Source of the DNA: MGIIa-K1 sp964577145
GTDB taxonomy: Archaea; Thermoplasmatota; Poseidoniia; Poseidoniales; Poseidoniaceae
Assembly (NCBI GenBank): GCA_964577145.1
Contig: CAZNXM010000012.1
Span: 1-40,504 of the forward strand
DNA length: 40,504 bases
Reading direction: 5' to 3'
Below the pieces are notes generated by a model that did no database searches, was not told where the DNA came from, and was given only the letters and a program-made list of their open reading frames with translations. Shown here in pieces: positions 7,598 to 17,500 of the stretch (the stretch's first letter is position 1; each line of letters opens with the position of its first letter). The position numbers were made by a program, and so were the translations under genes.

Positions 7598-9322
7598 TTA
7601 GAAGTCGGTTGCAATCAATGGGGAGGTTCTAATCTCCTCTATTTCCGGCTCGCTTTCGGGTTCTGGAACGTTGCTCGTCACATCCCCTCTAACGAATTTG
7701 ATGTAGCGCTGTTCCTCATATTCCTCGAAAGGATGCTCACCGATATTTTGCTGGTATGCTATTCCCATCCAATCTCCTTCCGGTGAGAGAACCGTCTCAA
7801 AGAAATCATGCAGAGCATGCACATCTCCTTCGGCTTCTTCATAGGCAGTAACAATGTGTAATGGAGTGGGGTCTGCAATCTTCCATTCAAAGGAATCATT
7901 GCCGTGCGGTTGGTATACTGCACCAGCGTACAGATACCATTCATCACCTTGTGAATATGAATCATCAGCGCCGTATTCAAGGCCATAAAATGATACAGAA
8001 ACAACATCGCTTTCGCTTATGGATACGAATGGATACATCGTAATTCCACCCGCTTCTCCCCAATACGGTGTAATAGCCCAAGAGTCCTCCCAATTAGTCC
8101 CATTATCGTAGGAAATCGCCATGTAAATATCCCAAGCACCGAGGTCTCCACCTGGGCAATCAGCCCAAACTACTACGACAGTTCCGCCTTCGTTATTGTT
8201 GACCACCGGGTACCCCTCAGGACAATTGCCATTTCTTGGACCAACATCAACCGGGTTCTCCCAACTTCCATCAGAAGGACCTGGTCCTGTTCCACGGCCA
8301 TAATCATCACTGATTCTGATATGTACTGTACCTGAATTGGAATCTGCATCCTCTTGAGCAACGAAAACGTAAGGCCCGTCCTTCTGTGAAGAAATTGTGG
8401 ACCAACCTCCAGGCATAGAGAAACATTGGGAGAAGGAGTTGCCTCCGTTCTCAGAATGATAATACCAATATCGGCCTGCATCGAGTGTGCATTCTGGTGG
8501 GCTCACACCTGAATTACCGAGATAATGGATTATTCCATCACCTTGAGCTGCAACCCATGGTCTATCATCAGCAGCCATGGTATTCATTCTCTGGCAAACT
8601 GAGCCCATCTCGTATGAAGTGCCACCGCCAGTGAATCTGTGCCACCAATTATCCTCGAGAGTAGTATCGAGATAGTAGACCACATCATTTGCATCAACAG
8701 CAATATCGCCTTCATCTCCAAGACATTCCGAGCCACCGCCTGTTACAGAACCAGGAATGGAACTAAGCATATTTCCGGGAGTTGGGTCGAAACTATCGCC
8801 ATGGTCCCATGTAGAACCCTCGTCAGTTGAGATCCAGAACCAAGATGCCCAGTAATCCCAACTAGTCTGGTCACCTTCTGAACATGCGTACCACAAACCG
8901 GGGTCATCAGGATCAAGGATAATTGGAATCGGTGCATCTTCTCCACCCCATCTCAAATCCTTATGTGCAGTAATCTGCATATTTCCCATTGAATCAATCG
9001 ATAAGGAAGGCTCGTAGCCAATTCCATAACCGATGTAATCTTCATCTTGACCATTGTTCGGATCGATGCACTCTTCGTGACGAGGCATGTAAATCGGCTC
9101 TCCCCATTCGAGTTCTACTTGGTCACCTGGCTGAAGAGGTAGGCTGTTTTGATTACCTAGTCCATCAAGTGCTTCACCCATCATCATGGCAACAAGAAGG
9201 AAGACGATACTTACCGCACCTGTGGCTGCCAATAAGCCATTTAGGATACTAGTATCAGAATTCTCGACCAATTCAGCGTCGAAGAAACCCTCTTCCATAG
9301 ACATAGGTGGTAGCACCCACAT
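7598..9322 (-). CDS. Membrane-anchored Asp-box (sialidase-like) propeller protein
   Basis: About 574 residues. A cytoplasmic N-terminus leads into one helix (about residues 36-55, AVSIVFLLVAMMMG), so the rest should face outside (type II). The ectodomain carries Asp-box motifs S-x-[DN]-x-G-x-x-[WF]: ISTDEGSTWDHG, SENGGNSF and ISYDNGTNWEDS, typical of sialidase/BNR six-bladed propellers. I cannot see a full Arg triad, so glycosidase activity is uncertain; a binding role is equally possible. The first ATG (9322) forms TGATG with the upstream glycosyltransferase stop. ATGs at 9304 and 9298 are alternatives, and 9298 best matches the N-terminus of the S15 peptidase at 32979, with which it shares an ungapped anchor sequence. 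It is the second gene of the surface unit. Confidence 0.8.
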   Translation of the reverse strand: MWVLPPMSMEEGFFDAELVENSDTSILNGLLAATGAVSIVFLLVAMMMGEALDGLGNQNSLPLQPGDQVELEWGEPIYMPRHEECIDPNNGQDEDYIGYGIGYEPSLSIDSMGNMQITAHKDLRWGGEDAPIPIILDPDDPGLWYACSEGDQTSWDYWASWFWISTDEGSTWDHGDSFDPTPGNMLSSIPGSVTGGGSECLGDEGDIAVDANDVVYYLDTTLEDNWWHRFTGGGTSYEMGSVCQRMNTMAADDRPWVAAQGDGIIHYLGNSGVSPPECTLDAGRYWYYHSENGGNSFSQCFSMPGGWSTISSQKDGPYVFVAQEDADSNSGTVHIRISDDYGRGTGPGPSDGSWENPVDVGPRNGNCPEGYPVVNNNEGGTVVVVWADCPGGDLGAWDIYMAISYDNGTNWEDSWAITPYWGEAGGITMYPFVSISESDVVSVSFYGLEYGADDSYSQGDEWYLYAGAVYQPHGNDSFEWKIADPTPLHIVTAYEEAEGDVHALHDFFETVLSPEGDWMGIAYQQNIGEHPFEEYEEQRYIKFVRGDVTSNVPEPESEPEIEEIRTSPLIATDF

Positions 9323-10614
9323 CAAGAGGACTTCGGCTTGGCGTTCTTTTTACTAATAGCACGCAAGAATACGGATTCATAGGCCTCAGCATTGTGCTCA
9401 TAGGTAAATTCAGAGAGGACTCTTTCTCGGCCTAAATTGGCCTTTTCGACCCTCTGTTCGGAAGATAACATCTCATTTACAACACGTGCGAGGTCATTTG
9501 GATCTCCTCTCTTGAATAGTCCTCCAACCGTTTCATCAACCATTTCAGTCAGAGGTTCTTGGTCTACAGTAGCAACGGGTGTGCCGCTTGCTAAAGATTC
9601 TAGAGGAATCAAGCCTTGACCCTCATAATATGAAGGATATACAACGAGGTCGGCTGAGCGGAAATGTTGTGCTAATTCGTCGAATGACAAACTACTCTTG
9701 ATATGTATCGAATTTTCAAGACCGAATTTCTTTGCTGTTTTCTCAAGGCTTTTGCGCATATGACCTCGCCCAACAATAACCAATTTAGCGCCAGGGTTTT
9801 CTGCAATAATAGCAGGCATGGCTCTAAGGAGTGTCATGTATCCTTTCCGTGCAACTAATCGGCCGACTGCAAGTAACATTGGAGTTTTAGTATCGGGAGA
9901 ATGTGATAGTGCTGATTCGTCTCCACACCCATATTGAGTACGTATTTTCTCATGCTCTAATTGCTCAGCCTCATCATCAATATTTGGTGGCCTGAACACC
10001 TTGTGGTCACAACCCCAAAGAATGACTTCACAATCAAAATCAGCAGCAGGCTTGTACCAACGCCTGAATTCCTTGAGAGTTGATTGGGAATTGGAAACAC
10101 AGATACTCGATTCTAATACACCAGCTCTTTCATATCGAGAATACCAACCACCGGTAGTGAGAATCGCTAGGTCGTTTGGGTTTCGCCAAATAGCGGACTC
10201 CCCCGCAGCGGCTGCTCTCTTTACGCCCTCTTTTTCGCCAAGCCATGAACCATGTAAGCATGAGACTACAGGCGCAATATTCTGTTCGAGTTTACGAAAT
10301 TCTCTTCTTTTCCATGAAACTAATGGAAGATGTGCATTAATGACATCAATTGGCTTCCTAGCATGCAGTTTCTTCAATGCCCTCAACGAGCTTTTGCCAT
10401 ACGATCTGGTGAACGCCATTGGTAGTGGAGCCCATCTCACAGGAATTACTTCTACACCTTCTTGAGAGGGCGTACTACCACTATGCGAACGTGTGATGAT
10501 TGAGACCTCGTGGCCCAATGAAACCAGATGTCCGGCTAGGTGGAATACCACCGAGCCTATCCCTCCCCAGCGAGGCGGATATTCACCTGAGACGATGGCT
10601 ATGTGCATGGTCAT
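9322..10614 (-). CDS. GT4-family glycosyltransferase
   Basis: The 430-residue cytoplasmic protein has the two-Rossmann GT-B fold. The N-terminal acceptor domain opens with HIAIVSGEYPPRWGGIG and a Gly-rich loop. The C-terminal nucleotide-sugar domain has AVGRLVARKG, VIVGRGHM and the E-x7-E motif EGQGLIPLE, followed by SGTPVATVD and GGLFKRGD. These define GT4 retaining enzymes. The sugar and acceptor are unknown. It is the first gene of a unit running on through four exported proteins, and its stop shares a base with the next start, so glycan transfer to surface glycoproteins or lipids is a reasonable inference. ATG at 10608 is an alternative start. It is divergent from a GT2 enzyme across 77 bases. 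Confidence 0.9.
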   Translation of the reverse strand: MTMHIAIVSGEYPPRWGGIGSVVFHLAGHLVSLGHEVSIITRSHSGSTPSQEGVEVIPVRWAPLPMAFTRSYGKSSLRALKKLHARKPIDVINAHLPLVSWKRREFRKLEQNIAPVVSCLHGSWLGEKEGVKRAAAAGESAIWRNPNDLAILTTGGWYSRYERAGVLESSICVSNSQSTLKEFRRWYKPAADFDCEVILWGCDHKVFRPPNIDDEAEQLEHEKIRTQYGCGDESALSHSPDTKTPMLLAVGRLVARKGYMTLLRAMPAIIAENPGAKLVIVGRGHMRKSLEKTAKKFGLENSIHIKSSLSFDELAQHFRSADLVVYPSYYEGQGLIPLESLASGTPVATVDQEPLTEMVDETVGGLFKRGDPNDLARVVNEMLSSEQRVEKANLGRERVLSEFTYEHNAEAYESVFLRAISKKNAKPKSS

Positions 10615-10621
10615 TCATGCC

Positions 10622-10655
10622 GTCCAACTACTAGTTCTCTAAATAATCGTTGGAC
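10622..10655. promoter_or_regulatory. Inverted repeat flanking an A/T-rich box in a divergent promoter
   Basis: GTCCAAC (10622-10628) and GTTGGAC (10649-10655) are perfect 7-bp arms separated by 20 bases. The spacer contains TAAATAA (about 10640-10646), a possible TATA element. Its centre is about 29 bases before the GT4 start at 10614, the position expected for a leaderless archaeal promoter, and about 49 bases before the GT2 start. The arms could form an operator controlling both glycosyltransferases. Position and symmetry are seen in the sequence; function is inferred. Confidence 0.45.
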
Positions 10656-10691
10656 AGGTGCCTTCAAGTCTGATTCCTCGGTCGAGCGGTC

Positions 10692-11465
10692 ATGGCGGAC
10701 AGACTCCCGGTCTCGGTGACGGTGATTCTACCTACTCGCAATGAAGAGGAGGCTCTTGCCCCAACCGTTGATGCAATTCCACGCGATTGGTGTGATGAAT
10801 TGGAAATCATGATTGTAGATGGTAATTCGACTGACCGCACCCGTGAAATCGCTTTGGAAAAGGGCGTGAGAGTACACCTTGAGCCACGAAAAGGGTACGG
10901 CCGTGCTTACCGAACAGGATTCGTTGTAGCAAAGGGTGATATCATTATCACAATGGATGCTGATTGCACATACCCTGCTGAATTAGTCCCAGAACTCGTC
11001 AAGAGACTTATCGACGAAGAATTAGATTTCATCACATGTGACCGTCTTTCATTAGCTGAAGATGGTTCAATGTCTGGACTTCATGGATTTGGAAACTGGA
11101 TGCTATCATTCAATGCCCGATTAGCATTCGGATATGGAATTAAGGATTCTCAGTCCGGAATGTGGGTCTTCCGCAAGTCGATTTTCGAGAATGAAAAAAT
11201 GCGCCCGACAAATGACGGAATGCCTCTTTCTGAAGAGATGAAAATTCTCGCTCGAAGGGTACTTGGCAAAAAGAAAGCCATCGAAGTCTCAGTACCATAT
11301 CGCCCACGTGTTGGGGATGCTGAAATTCACACATGGGGAGATGGCTGGAAAAATCTTCGATTTATCTGGGCTAAGCGCTTTGGTCTAAACCGTACGCGCA
11401 CACCTTGGGGACCTCTGGATGATAATCCGGACTCCTTGAATGGCGACATACCTGAGCAAAAGTGA
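10692..11465 (+). CDS. GT2-family glycosyltransferase (dolichol-phosphate mannosyl/glucosyltransferase-like)
   Basis: The 257-residue protein has a GT-A fold: VILPTRNEEEALAPTV at the N-terminus, IMIVDGNSTDRT, GYGRAYRTGF and the metal-binding DADCTYP motif (D-x-D), all characteristic of the DPM1/DPG synthase branch of GT2. No C-terminal membrane helices are visible, so it would act as a soluble or peripheral enzyme. The likely reaction is transfer of a hexose from a nucleotide sugar to dolichol phosphate at the inner membrane face, supplying lipid-linked sugars for N-glycosylation. The exact sugar is not readable. The neighbouring exported proteins are rich in N-x-S/T sites, which fits. The ATG at 10692 gives a normal family N-terminus. 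The stop lies 1 base from the end of the convergent gene. Confidence 0.88.
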   Translation: MADRLPVSVTVILPTRNEEEALAPTVDAIPRDWCDELEIMIVDGNSTDRTREIALEKGVRVHLEPRKGYGRAYRTGFVVAKGDIIITMDADCTYPAELVPELVKRLIDEELDFITCDRLSLAEDGSMSGLHGFGNWMLSFNARLAFGYGIKDSQSGMWVFRKSIFENEKMRPTNDGMPLSEEMKILARRVLGKKKAIEVSVPYRPRVGDAEIHTWGDGWKNLRFIWAKRFGLNRTRTPWGPLDDNPDSLNGDIPEQK

Positions 11466-11466
11466 A

Positions 11467-12303
11467 TCAAAGGCGCAATGGCTTCTCTATCGAAGCCCAT
11501 TCGCTTATTCTCATAATGGATGGAACTAATGCAAATAGTATGAGCCAAGTATAAGCAAGTTCAACTACAAATTTGCCCCATTTGAAATACATATTTCCTT
11601 CCATTTGAATGTATGATGGATGTTCAGTTCCTGGTGGTTCAGAAATTACCGAATCTAACTCATTAGAATCTACAAGTCCCAAATCATAACTACCACTAGT
11701 GAATGACATATTTATCTCATCAAAAGAATATGATGTTGTTGTTTCGAAAGTAGGATGTACTGATGATTCCCTATCATCGTTAGTATTTCCTTCTCCGATA
11801 CCATCAAATTCAGATAGATAGCCAAGAGGAGCCCTAAATGCTATTGAAATGAAGATCCACAGCACTAGAAGGGAAATGATTGTACCAAGCCATGCTTTCT
11901 TTTTGATCCCATAGACCATCATTAACAACAGAAGCACAGATAACAAAACAACAAACCCTGACAAAAATGATACTTCATCTTGTACCTCTTCTAATGTATC
12001 GATGTTCAGCGAATATGTCTCCGTAGAATCATTTTCAAGAATGGGCACAGTAGTATCATTACGTTCATTTTGCCAAGCTACGAATGTGAAATAGCCATCG
12101 ATATCAATTGTGCCATGAGGGGTCCCACTATCAACTTCTAATTCGATTGCTGCAGATGCACCAGTCGGCCGACCTTCAGTCCAATCTGCTTCAACCCCAG
12201 CAATGAACCAAGGATTGTTTTGAATGGCTGCTACAAGGCTAATCAGAATCGCAACTTGAAACAGATGCAAAAACCAACGGCCCTTGCTCTGTGTGCCACC
12301 CAT
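11467..12303 (-). CDS. Four-helix membrane protein, unknown function
   Basis: About 278 residues. Helices are seen near the N-terminus (FLHLFQVAILISLVAAI), two adjacent in the middle (SGFVVLLSVLLLLMMVYGI and LGTIISLLVLWIFISIAF), and near the C-terminus (ELAYTWLILFALVPSIM). Two polar loops of about 80 residues, rich in Asp, Glu, Ser and Thr, should lie outside. The frame extends to a TTG at 12345 that overlaps the upstream stop; the ATG at 12303 is used here because it gives an ordinary membrane protein start. A GTG at 12318 with AAGGA upstream is also possible. It is the last gene of the second surface unit. I recognise no family. Confidence 0.7.
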   Translation of the reverse strand: MGGTQSKGRWFLHLFQVAILISLVAAIQNNPWFIAGVEADWTEGRPTGASAAIELEVDSGTPHGTIDIDGYFTFVAWQNERNDTTVPILENDSTETYSLNIDTLEEVQDEVSFLSGFVVLLSVLLLLMMVYGIKKKAWLGTIISLLVLWIFISIAFRAPLGYLSEFDGIGEGNTNDDRESSVHPTFETTTSYSFDEINMSFTSGSYDLGLVDSNELDSVISEPPGTEHPSYIQMEGNMYFKWGKFVVELAYTWLILFALVPSIMRISEWASIEKPLRL

Positions 12304-12341
12304 GGTAGGGCGACACACAACTCGGCTGTCAATCCTTCTTC

Positions 12342-14456
12342 TCAATCACGACGATTGGAAACACTTGCGACTATACCTGCAAGTGCAACAACTAATATTG
12401 TCATCATTGGTGAAAGAGCTGGCAATAATCCGGCTCCATCATCTGCACCTTCAGCAGTATTGTCTCCTGACTCCTCGCTAACTGGTTCACCTGAACCATC
12501 AGTATAGTATGGGCAACCATTACCTGGCAATGTTGGATCGACCATGTCTGAATTCCAATATTCCCATACTGCACACTCATCGGTAGGATCTGGGAGTTCC
12601 TCTTCTATTCCCAATGCCTCATTGATGGCGCTATTATCGTGTTCTGATAGATCTACGAGGTCATCAAGTGTGGTTGATTCATCCATTTCAGCCTCTTGGG
12701 TGATCGCTTCAGTACCTGAGAAATATGTTGCTGAGAGAGCAATTGGTGCCGGCCCATACGAGTCAGAATCTGGACCAATTAGAGTCCACCAGAAGTTGCT
12801 TCCGTCATTGGTGACAACAATCTGGAATCCTACAATCATGTCAGCTTGGTCATCCCAAAGGATGAATCCGTCTGCGTCATCATATGCGATGTTTGCTTCA
12901 TAATTCTGAAGGCGTTGTTCCATGTTTTGTCCAAAGGACTCCGCGGCATTAGGAAGAGTTGATTCACCAAAGGCCTCGGCAATATCGATAATCAGTTGAC
13001 TCGGCTCTGGTTCCTCTACTACGGTAAAGCACTCTGAATCAGTTTGCTCAATGTTTCCACTTGAAAGGTTGGTCAAAGTAACTTCAACGCAATAGTCTCC
13101 CCAATCTGGGTATTCGAATGAGATCTCATCCCACAGGTTATATTCCTCAGTAAAGGTGTATGAATTAGTCTGAACTGTGACACCCTCTGAATCTGTAAGC
13201 AATAGAGCCAATTCGTAAGTTGTGTCGTAATCAATACCTTCCCATGCTTCTACCATGAAATAATCCATATCGTCACATCCAAGACAAGTATCGACATCGA
13301 GATAACCATCGTTGTAGTCGTACTCTGGAGATTCTTGTCCGCTAAAGATATCAATTTCGGAAATCTCTTCTTCCACTACATCAGCAAGGTTATCACTATT
13401 CTCTGAACCGATAAATGCAGTTGCTAAGAGATAACCAAGTTGGCAAGTCATTGGCATAGGTAGAGGTGAGCCACGAGCTTGGATAACATCAGTAGTAGAC
13501 CCATCGCTATTTGTGATGGTCTGATGACCAAATTCTTCCGTCCAGATGGCTAATTCACATTCCATCTCATCCTCAGAGAATGTGCCTGAATCGGTTGTGC
13601 CATCAGTTACGGATAGGTCCCATTCGCCTTCTGGCATTCCAAGTTCTTCAGTAGGAAGTCCAGTTAAGGAAAAGTCGAAATCCGCTGCTGTAGTAAAATC
13701 ACCAGAATAAGAGTCGAGTTGACCCATCTCGAAACCTACTTCATCGCCTGCACCCATTGCTGCTAATTCATTTTGCAAGTTAGATGGGTTAGAGAGTATA
13801 ATGCTACTTGATGCGTCTGATATTTCGTATGAAACCGACATGTCCATTGCAATATTTATTGGAAGAACCGCACTGTTATCACCTTGAATAGAACCATCAA
13901 TATTGAACTCAACTCCTTGAGAAGTTGATGCGCTTACTTCTGTGTCGAATCCGTGAATCATGTTGTTAGAATCACGGAACTCCACATAGGTTGCATCCAA
14001 ATAAAAGTCCCCAACATTGCTCTGCATAACAGTGATGTCCCAACCTGCCCAGGCATCGGACCACTCTGTGATCATTGCAAAGTCCATAACACCGCCATGA
14101 CGGATGGTTAATTCAGTCACGTGACGTGACATTTCAACACTACCACTTCCAGTGGACCATGTCTCTGTGCCATCTTCATATTGGTCAATAATTATGCTCG
14201 ATGTACCTGTTATTTCTTCAAGAATTAACAAATCTATTCCAGCATCATCTGCTGATTCCATGATATCTCCAAGAATCTCATCTAAGGGTAATCCAGTCAT
14301 TGCTTCAAAGTCCGTATCGAGGTTCGTCCAGTCATATTCTACTCCAAATGCAGTATGTTCTATTGGGTCAGAACTTGCTGTTGCAGTTGGAATAAATCCT
14401 GTGCAAAGTATTGCGGTCAGCAGCAGGGCTAAACATCGTGATTTACGATTGCTCAT
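12342..14456 (-). CDS. Large secreted protein with C-terminal membrane anchor, unknown function
   Basis: The 704-residue protein has a signal peptide (CLALLLTAILCTGFIPTATA) and a long acidic ectodomain poor in Lys and rich in Asp, Glu, Ser and Thr. A C-terminal helix (LLPALSPMMTILVVALAGIVASV) is followed by SNRRD. The very short basic end is like a stop-transfer or an archaeosortase-type tail, but I see no PGF motif. In the middle are a pair of Cys at C-L-G-C and a beta-sandwich-like stretch (residues about 395-485) ending in ECFTVVEEPEP. ATG at 14456 is preferred; a GTG at 14465 is in frame. There is no clear ribosome site, but an A/T-rich box lies about 29 bases upstream, so the transcript may be leaderless. 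Function not recognised. Confidence 0.75.
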   Translation of the reverse strand: MSNRKSRCLALLLTAILCTGFIPTATASSDPIEHTAFGVEYDWTNLDTDFEAMTGLPLDEILGDIMESADDAGIDLLILEEITGTSSIIIDQYEDGTETWSTGSGSVEMSRHVTELTIRHGGVMDFAMITEWSDAWAGWDITVMQSNVGDFYLDATYVEFRDSNNMIHGFDTEVSASTSQGVEFNIDGSIQGDNSAVLPINIAMDMSVSYEISDASSSIILSNPSNLQNELAAMGAGDEVGFEMGQLDSYSGDFTTAADFDFSLTGLPTEELGMPEGEWDLSVTDGTTDSGTFSEDEMECELAIWTEEFGHQTITNSDGSTTDVIQARGSPLPMPMTCQLGYLLATAFIGSENSDNLADVVEEEISEIDIFSGQESPEYDYNDGYLDVDTCLGCDDMDYFMVEAWEGIDYDTTYELALLLTDSEGVTVQTNSYTFTEEYNLWDEISFEYPDWGDYCVEVTLTNLSSGNIEQTDSECFTVVEEPEPSQLIIDIAEAFGESTLPNAAESFGQNMEQRLQNYEANIAYDDADGFILWDDQADMIVGFQIVVTNDGSNFWWTLIGPDSDSYGPAPIALSATYFSGTEAITQEAEMDESTTLDDLVDLSEHDNSAINEALGIEEELPDPTDECAVWEYWNSDMVDPTLPGNGCPYYTDGSGEPVSEESGDNTAEGADDGAGLLPALSPMMTILVVALAGIVASVSNRRD

Positions 14457-14473
14457 GCGTCCCACTTAGAACG

Positions 14474-14495
14474 CGCCATTATTATTGTTTTGGCG
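14474..14495. promoter_or_regulatory. Short inverted repeat around an A/T-rich box upstream of 14456
   Basis: CGCCA (14474-14478) and TGGCG (14491-14495) flank TTATTATTGTTT. The box centre is about 29 bases before the ATG at 14456 on the minus strand, matching the expected TATA position of a leaderless gene. It lies just after the stop of the upstream giant gene (14502), so the 704-residue protein may have its own promoter. The layout is like that at 10622-10655 but with different arm sequences. Confidence 0.3.
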
Positions 14496-14501
14496 GTTTT
14501 T

Positions 14502-17500
14502 TCACTTCAGTTCATCGAAGTCCTCTTGGAGATATTCTTTTGTTTCTGAACCAAATACGCCCCAGTTATCAATCAATTCGAGGTCTGCAAGTTTCTTTCT
14601 CCGTCTGATCACTATCATCGCAATTGCTAAAGAGAGTAAGATAAATACTCCAATGCTGCCACCAATTGCAACAATTGACGAAGTATCTTCCACTTGATTC
14701 CTAAACTTCAAATCCATACTTTGTGAGTCGATTACTCCGCCATCATGTGCCGTTACTTTGAGAGCAGCTCTACCTTCAGTACCCGGCATCACATCCACTG
14801 CTCCAATCCAAATTCCGTCCCCATCATCATCACTAAGATTGAATTCCCATTTTTGCATATCATGAGAAATTACTCCAGTAACCAGATTTGTGGTTCCATC
14901 TGGGTCATTCAATTCAACCTCTACTACAAGAGTTGTGAGTTTGTTCACAATTAACGAATCTGAACTAGTGCTTAGATTGGATAAATCCGGCGGACTTGAG
15001 CCCGCAGTGATATTGATGTGATTCTCATCCCATCCGCCTCTACGGTCTTCTACATAGAGCGATAGATGGTGGGCGCCTGGAGATAATGAAAGTGTGTGCA
15101 CTGCATCATTTGACAATATTATGGGGTATGGGGCGTCAGGGATGTAATGACGCCATTCACGCTTGGTAATGTCATCATCTGCATCAAAGGTACCTTCTGA
15201 ATCAAGGGTGATTTCAGAGCCTGGAGCGAAATATTGACTATCATTTGGAGTGTGAATAATTGCTATTGGGTCGGATTCAACGACCTCTATGAAGATACTT
15301 TCATCTCTAGATTCTCCAGTTTCATCGGTCAATGTGAAGATCAATGTATGGTCACCAGCAGGCAAATTGAGTAAGTGAATCTCCATAGGGTCTTCGTTTT
15401 CAAGGATGGGATCGCTCATTAGGTCACTACTCAAACTGAATGTAAATTCATCTCCATCATAATCAATTGAATCTGAAATATCTAGAGTAATTGTTTCACT
15501 AGAGTGGTATCCAACACTGGTATCAGGCGAAACAAGACCTAGGACTGGAGCAGATGTTGCGACATTGATTTGAATGGTTGAGACAACAGGGTTATTGATT
15601 CCATCATCCATTGAGAGGGTTATATTGTGTTGACCAGAGGTCAAATGCGTTTCAAAAATCAACCAGTCCTGACCATCCTCTCGTAGGATACCATCGATAT
15701 CGCTCACCCATGAATATACTAGCCATTCCGAACCCGAAGCGGGCTCACTTGGAGCGCAATGCCAATCCATTCCCGATGGGAAGGTCGCACAAGCACTATC
15801 CCAATCACCTGAACCGCTAGAATTGAATTCGAAGAGATAACTTGAATCATAAGTGCCATTTGTATCTGGTCCACTGATTACTGCTCTTGGTGGGCTATTT
15901 TCTACCACTATGATTTGAGTCTCGATTGATGTAAGATTGACATGTTCCATTCTACCATCGGTTACAGATAAGGAAATTACATGCGAACCACGAGAAAGAT
16001 AGCCGGTCCAAACACTCTGGTTTCCTAAAACCCCATCTAGATTACTCGACCACAAATATTCGATTGGGTCACTCTCAGGATCGATTGATGTACTTGTCAA
16101 TACTACTTCATTTTCCGATAGATTAGCAGTTCTATCAATTGTGAAAGATGCATTGGGCATCTCATTGAATAACTCCACGGAAACTACCCAAGTACTTGGA
16201 GCATTGATTCCATCGCTTACACTTAGAGTAAGGTCGAACATCGTTATCGACAAATCTGCAAAACTAAGATTTCCTGAACCATCGATACAGTCGGAGATTG
16301 TTTCACTGTGGCCAGGCCACGTCCACGAACATGTCATAGTGTCATTTTCGGGGTCATTTGTCCCATTCAGCCACCATGCGACAGGCTTGGTAAGCGGTGA
16401 ATGGAGTTCGCCCCATGCGGTGAGAGCAGGATCGGTATTTACTACGATTTCAGGGGGTTGATTGGCTAATTCTATCGTCCGAGTCTCATCGACACAATTT
16501 CCTTTATCATCGCATATTTCAAGAGTAATATCATGGACGCCATCGGGAAGATTGACTTCGGATGGACTGCCATCATTAACATAGAAATTATCACTGCTCC
16601 CGAAGATTCCAATAAGAGAAGAAGTCCAATTGAATGTCATTGGATCATTATCCAAATCCCAAGATTGGCTTGCATTGAATTGTACCATTGCGTGACTCGG
16701 GAATACATCCTCATCGACAGGAACTTCCCAAACTAAGAACGGTGCTTGGTTATCCAAGGGAAGGTGACACCATACCGAGATATCTTGGTCCAAAGTTGAG
16801 GATGTTGAGTTGCTAACACCATCATAAGAACAGTTGACGGTCACAGTAGAAAATGGAGTCTCGCCATTGTAGGTGTAACGCTTTCCTACTAAGTCTGGAA
16901 TAATTTTCAAACCGAAATCATTAGTGCTTTGAGTGAATGCAGGTTCTAATTGGTCAAATGAAACATCGATGGCCGCATTAGGTACTCCATTGGAGAAATT
17001 ATTCACCACCCATACATCGAGGTCCCAAGCCACATCAATCCATGCGCCACTTGCCATTATTGCTGCAGAGAAATCGACTGAAATTGGTTGGTGGAGATGG
17101 AGGTGGGTATCTGCATCTAAATTGATAATATGATTTGCTTGGTCTTCTAAATTAGACCAATTTACCTCTGAATTGGTGAATTCGATATCACCAGTACATG
17201 CAGTTGTAATCGTTGAACCCATTCCAGTCATCTGATCGTGATTCAATAATTTCAAACAATCCGTACCGGATAATCGGGCATTTGAGAGGATGCTTGTCCT
17301 TTCGACATTGTGGTCTGCATCCCAATATATTCCTCTATGAGAACCATAAATATCGAGGCCATCAATTTCACCTTCTGCTGAAGTGATATTGATTGCGTAT
17401 TCAGTACTGTGATTTGTCCAAATTTCTGTTTGGATGAAGTGGAAAGAGCCTCCTTGCACTCCTAAGTCAAGCCCCGAATTATCTACGGAAATCGCTGGAC

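Noticed and set aside
7598..9322. Active sialidase
   Set aside because: Asp-box motifs show the propeller fold only; I could not find the Arg triad and Tyr/Glu pair needed to claim activity.
14474..14502. Rho-independent-like terminator on the plus strand (stem plus T run)
   Set aside because: No plus-strand gene ends there. The site is just upstream of a minus-strand start, so a promoter reading fits better.
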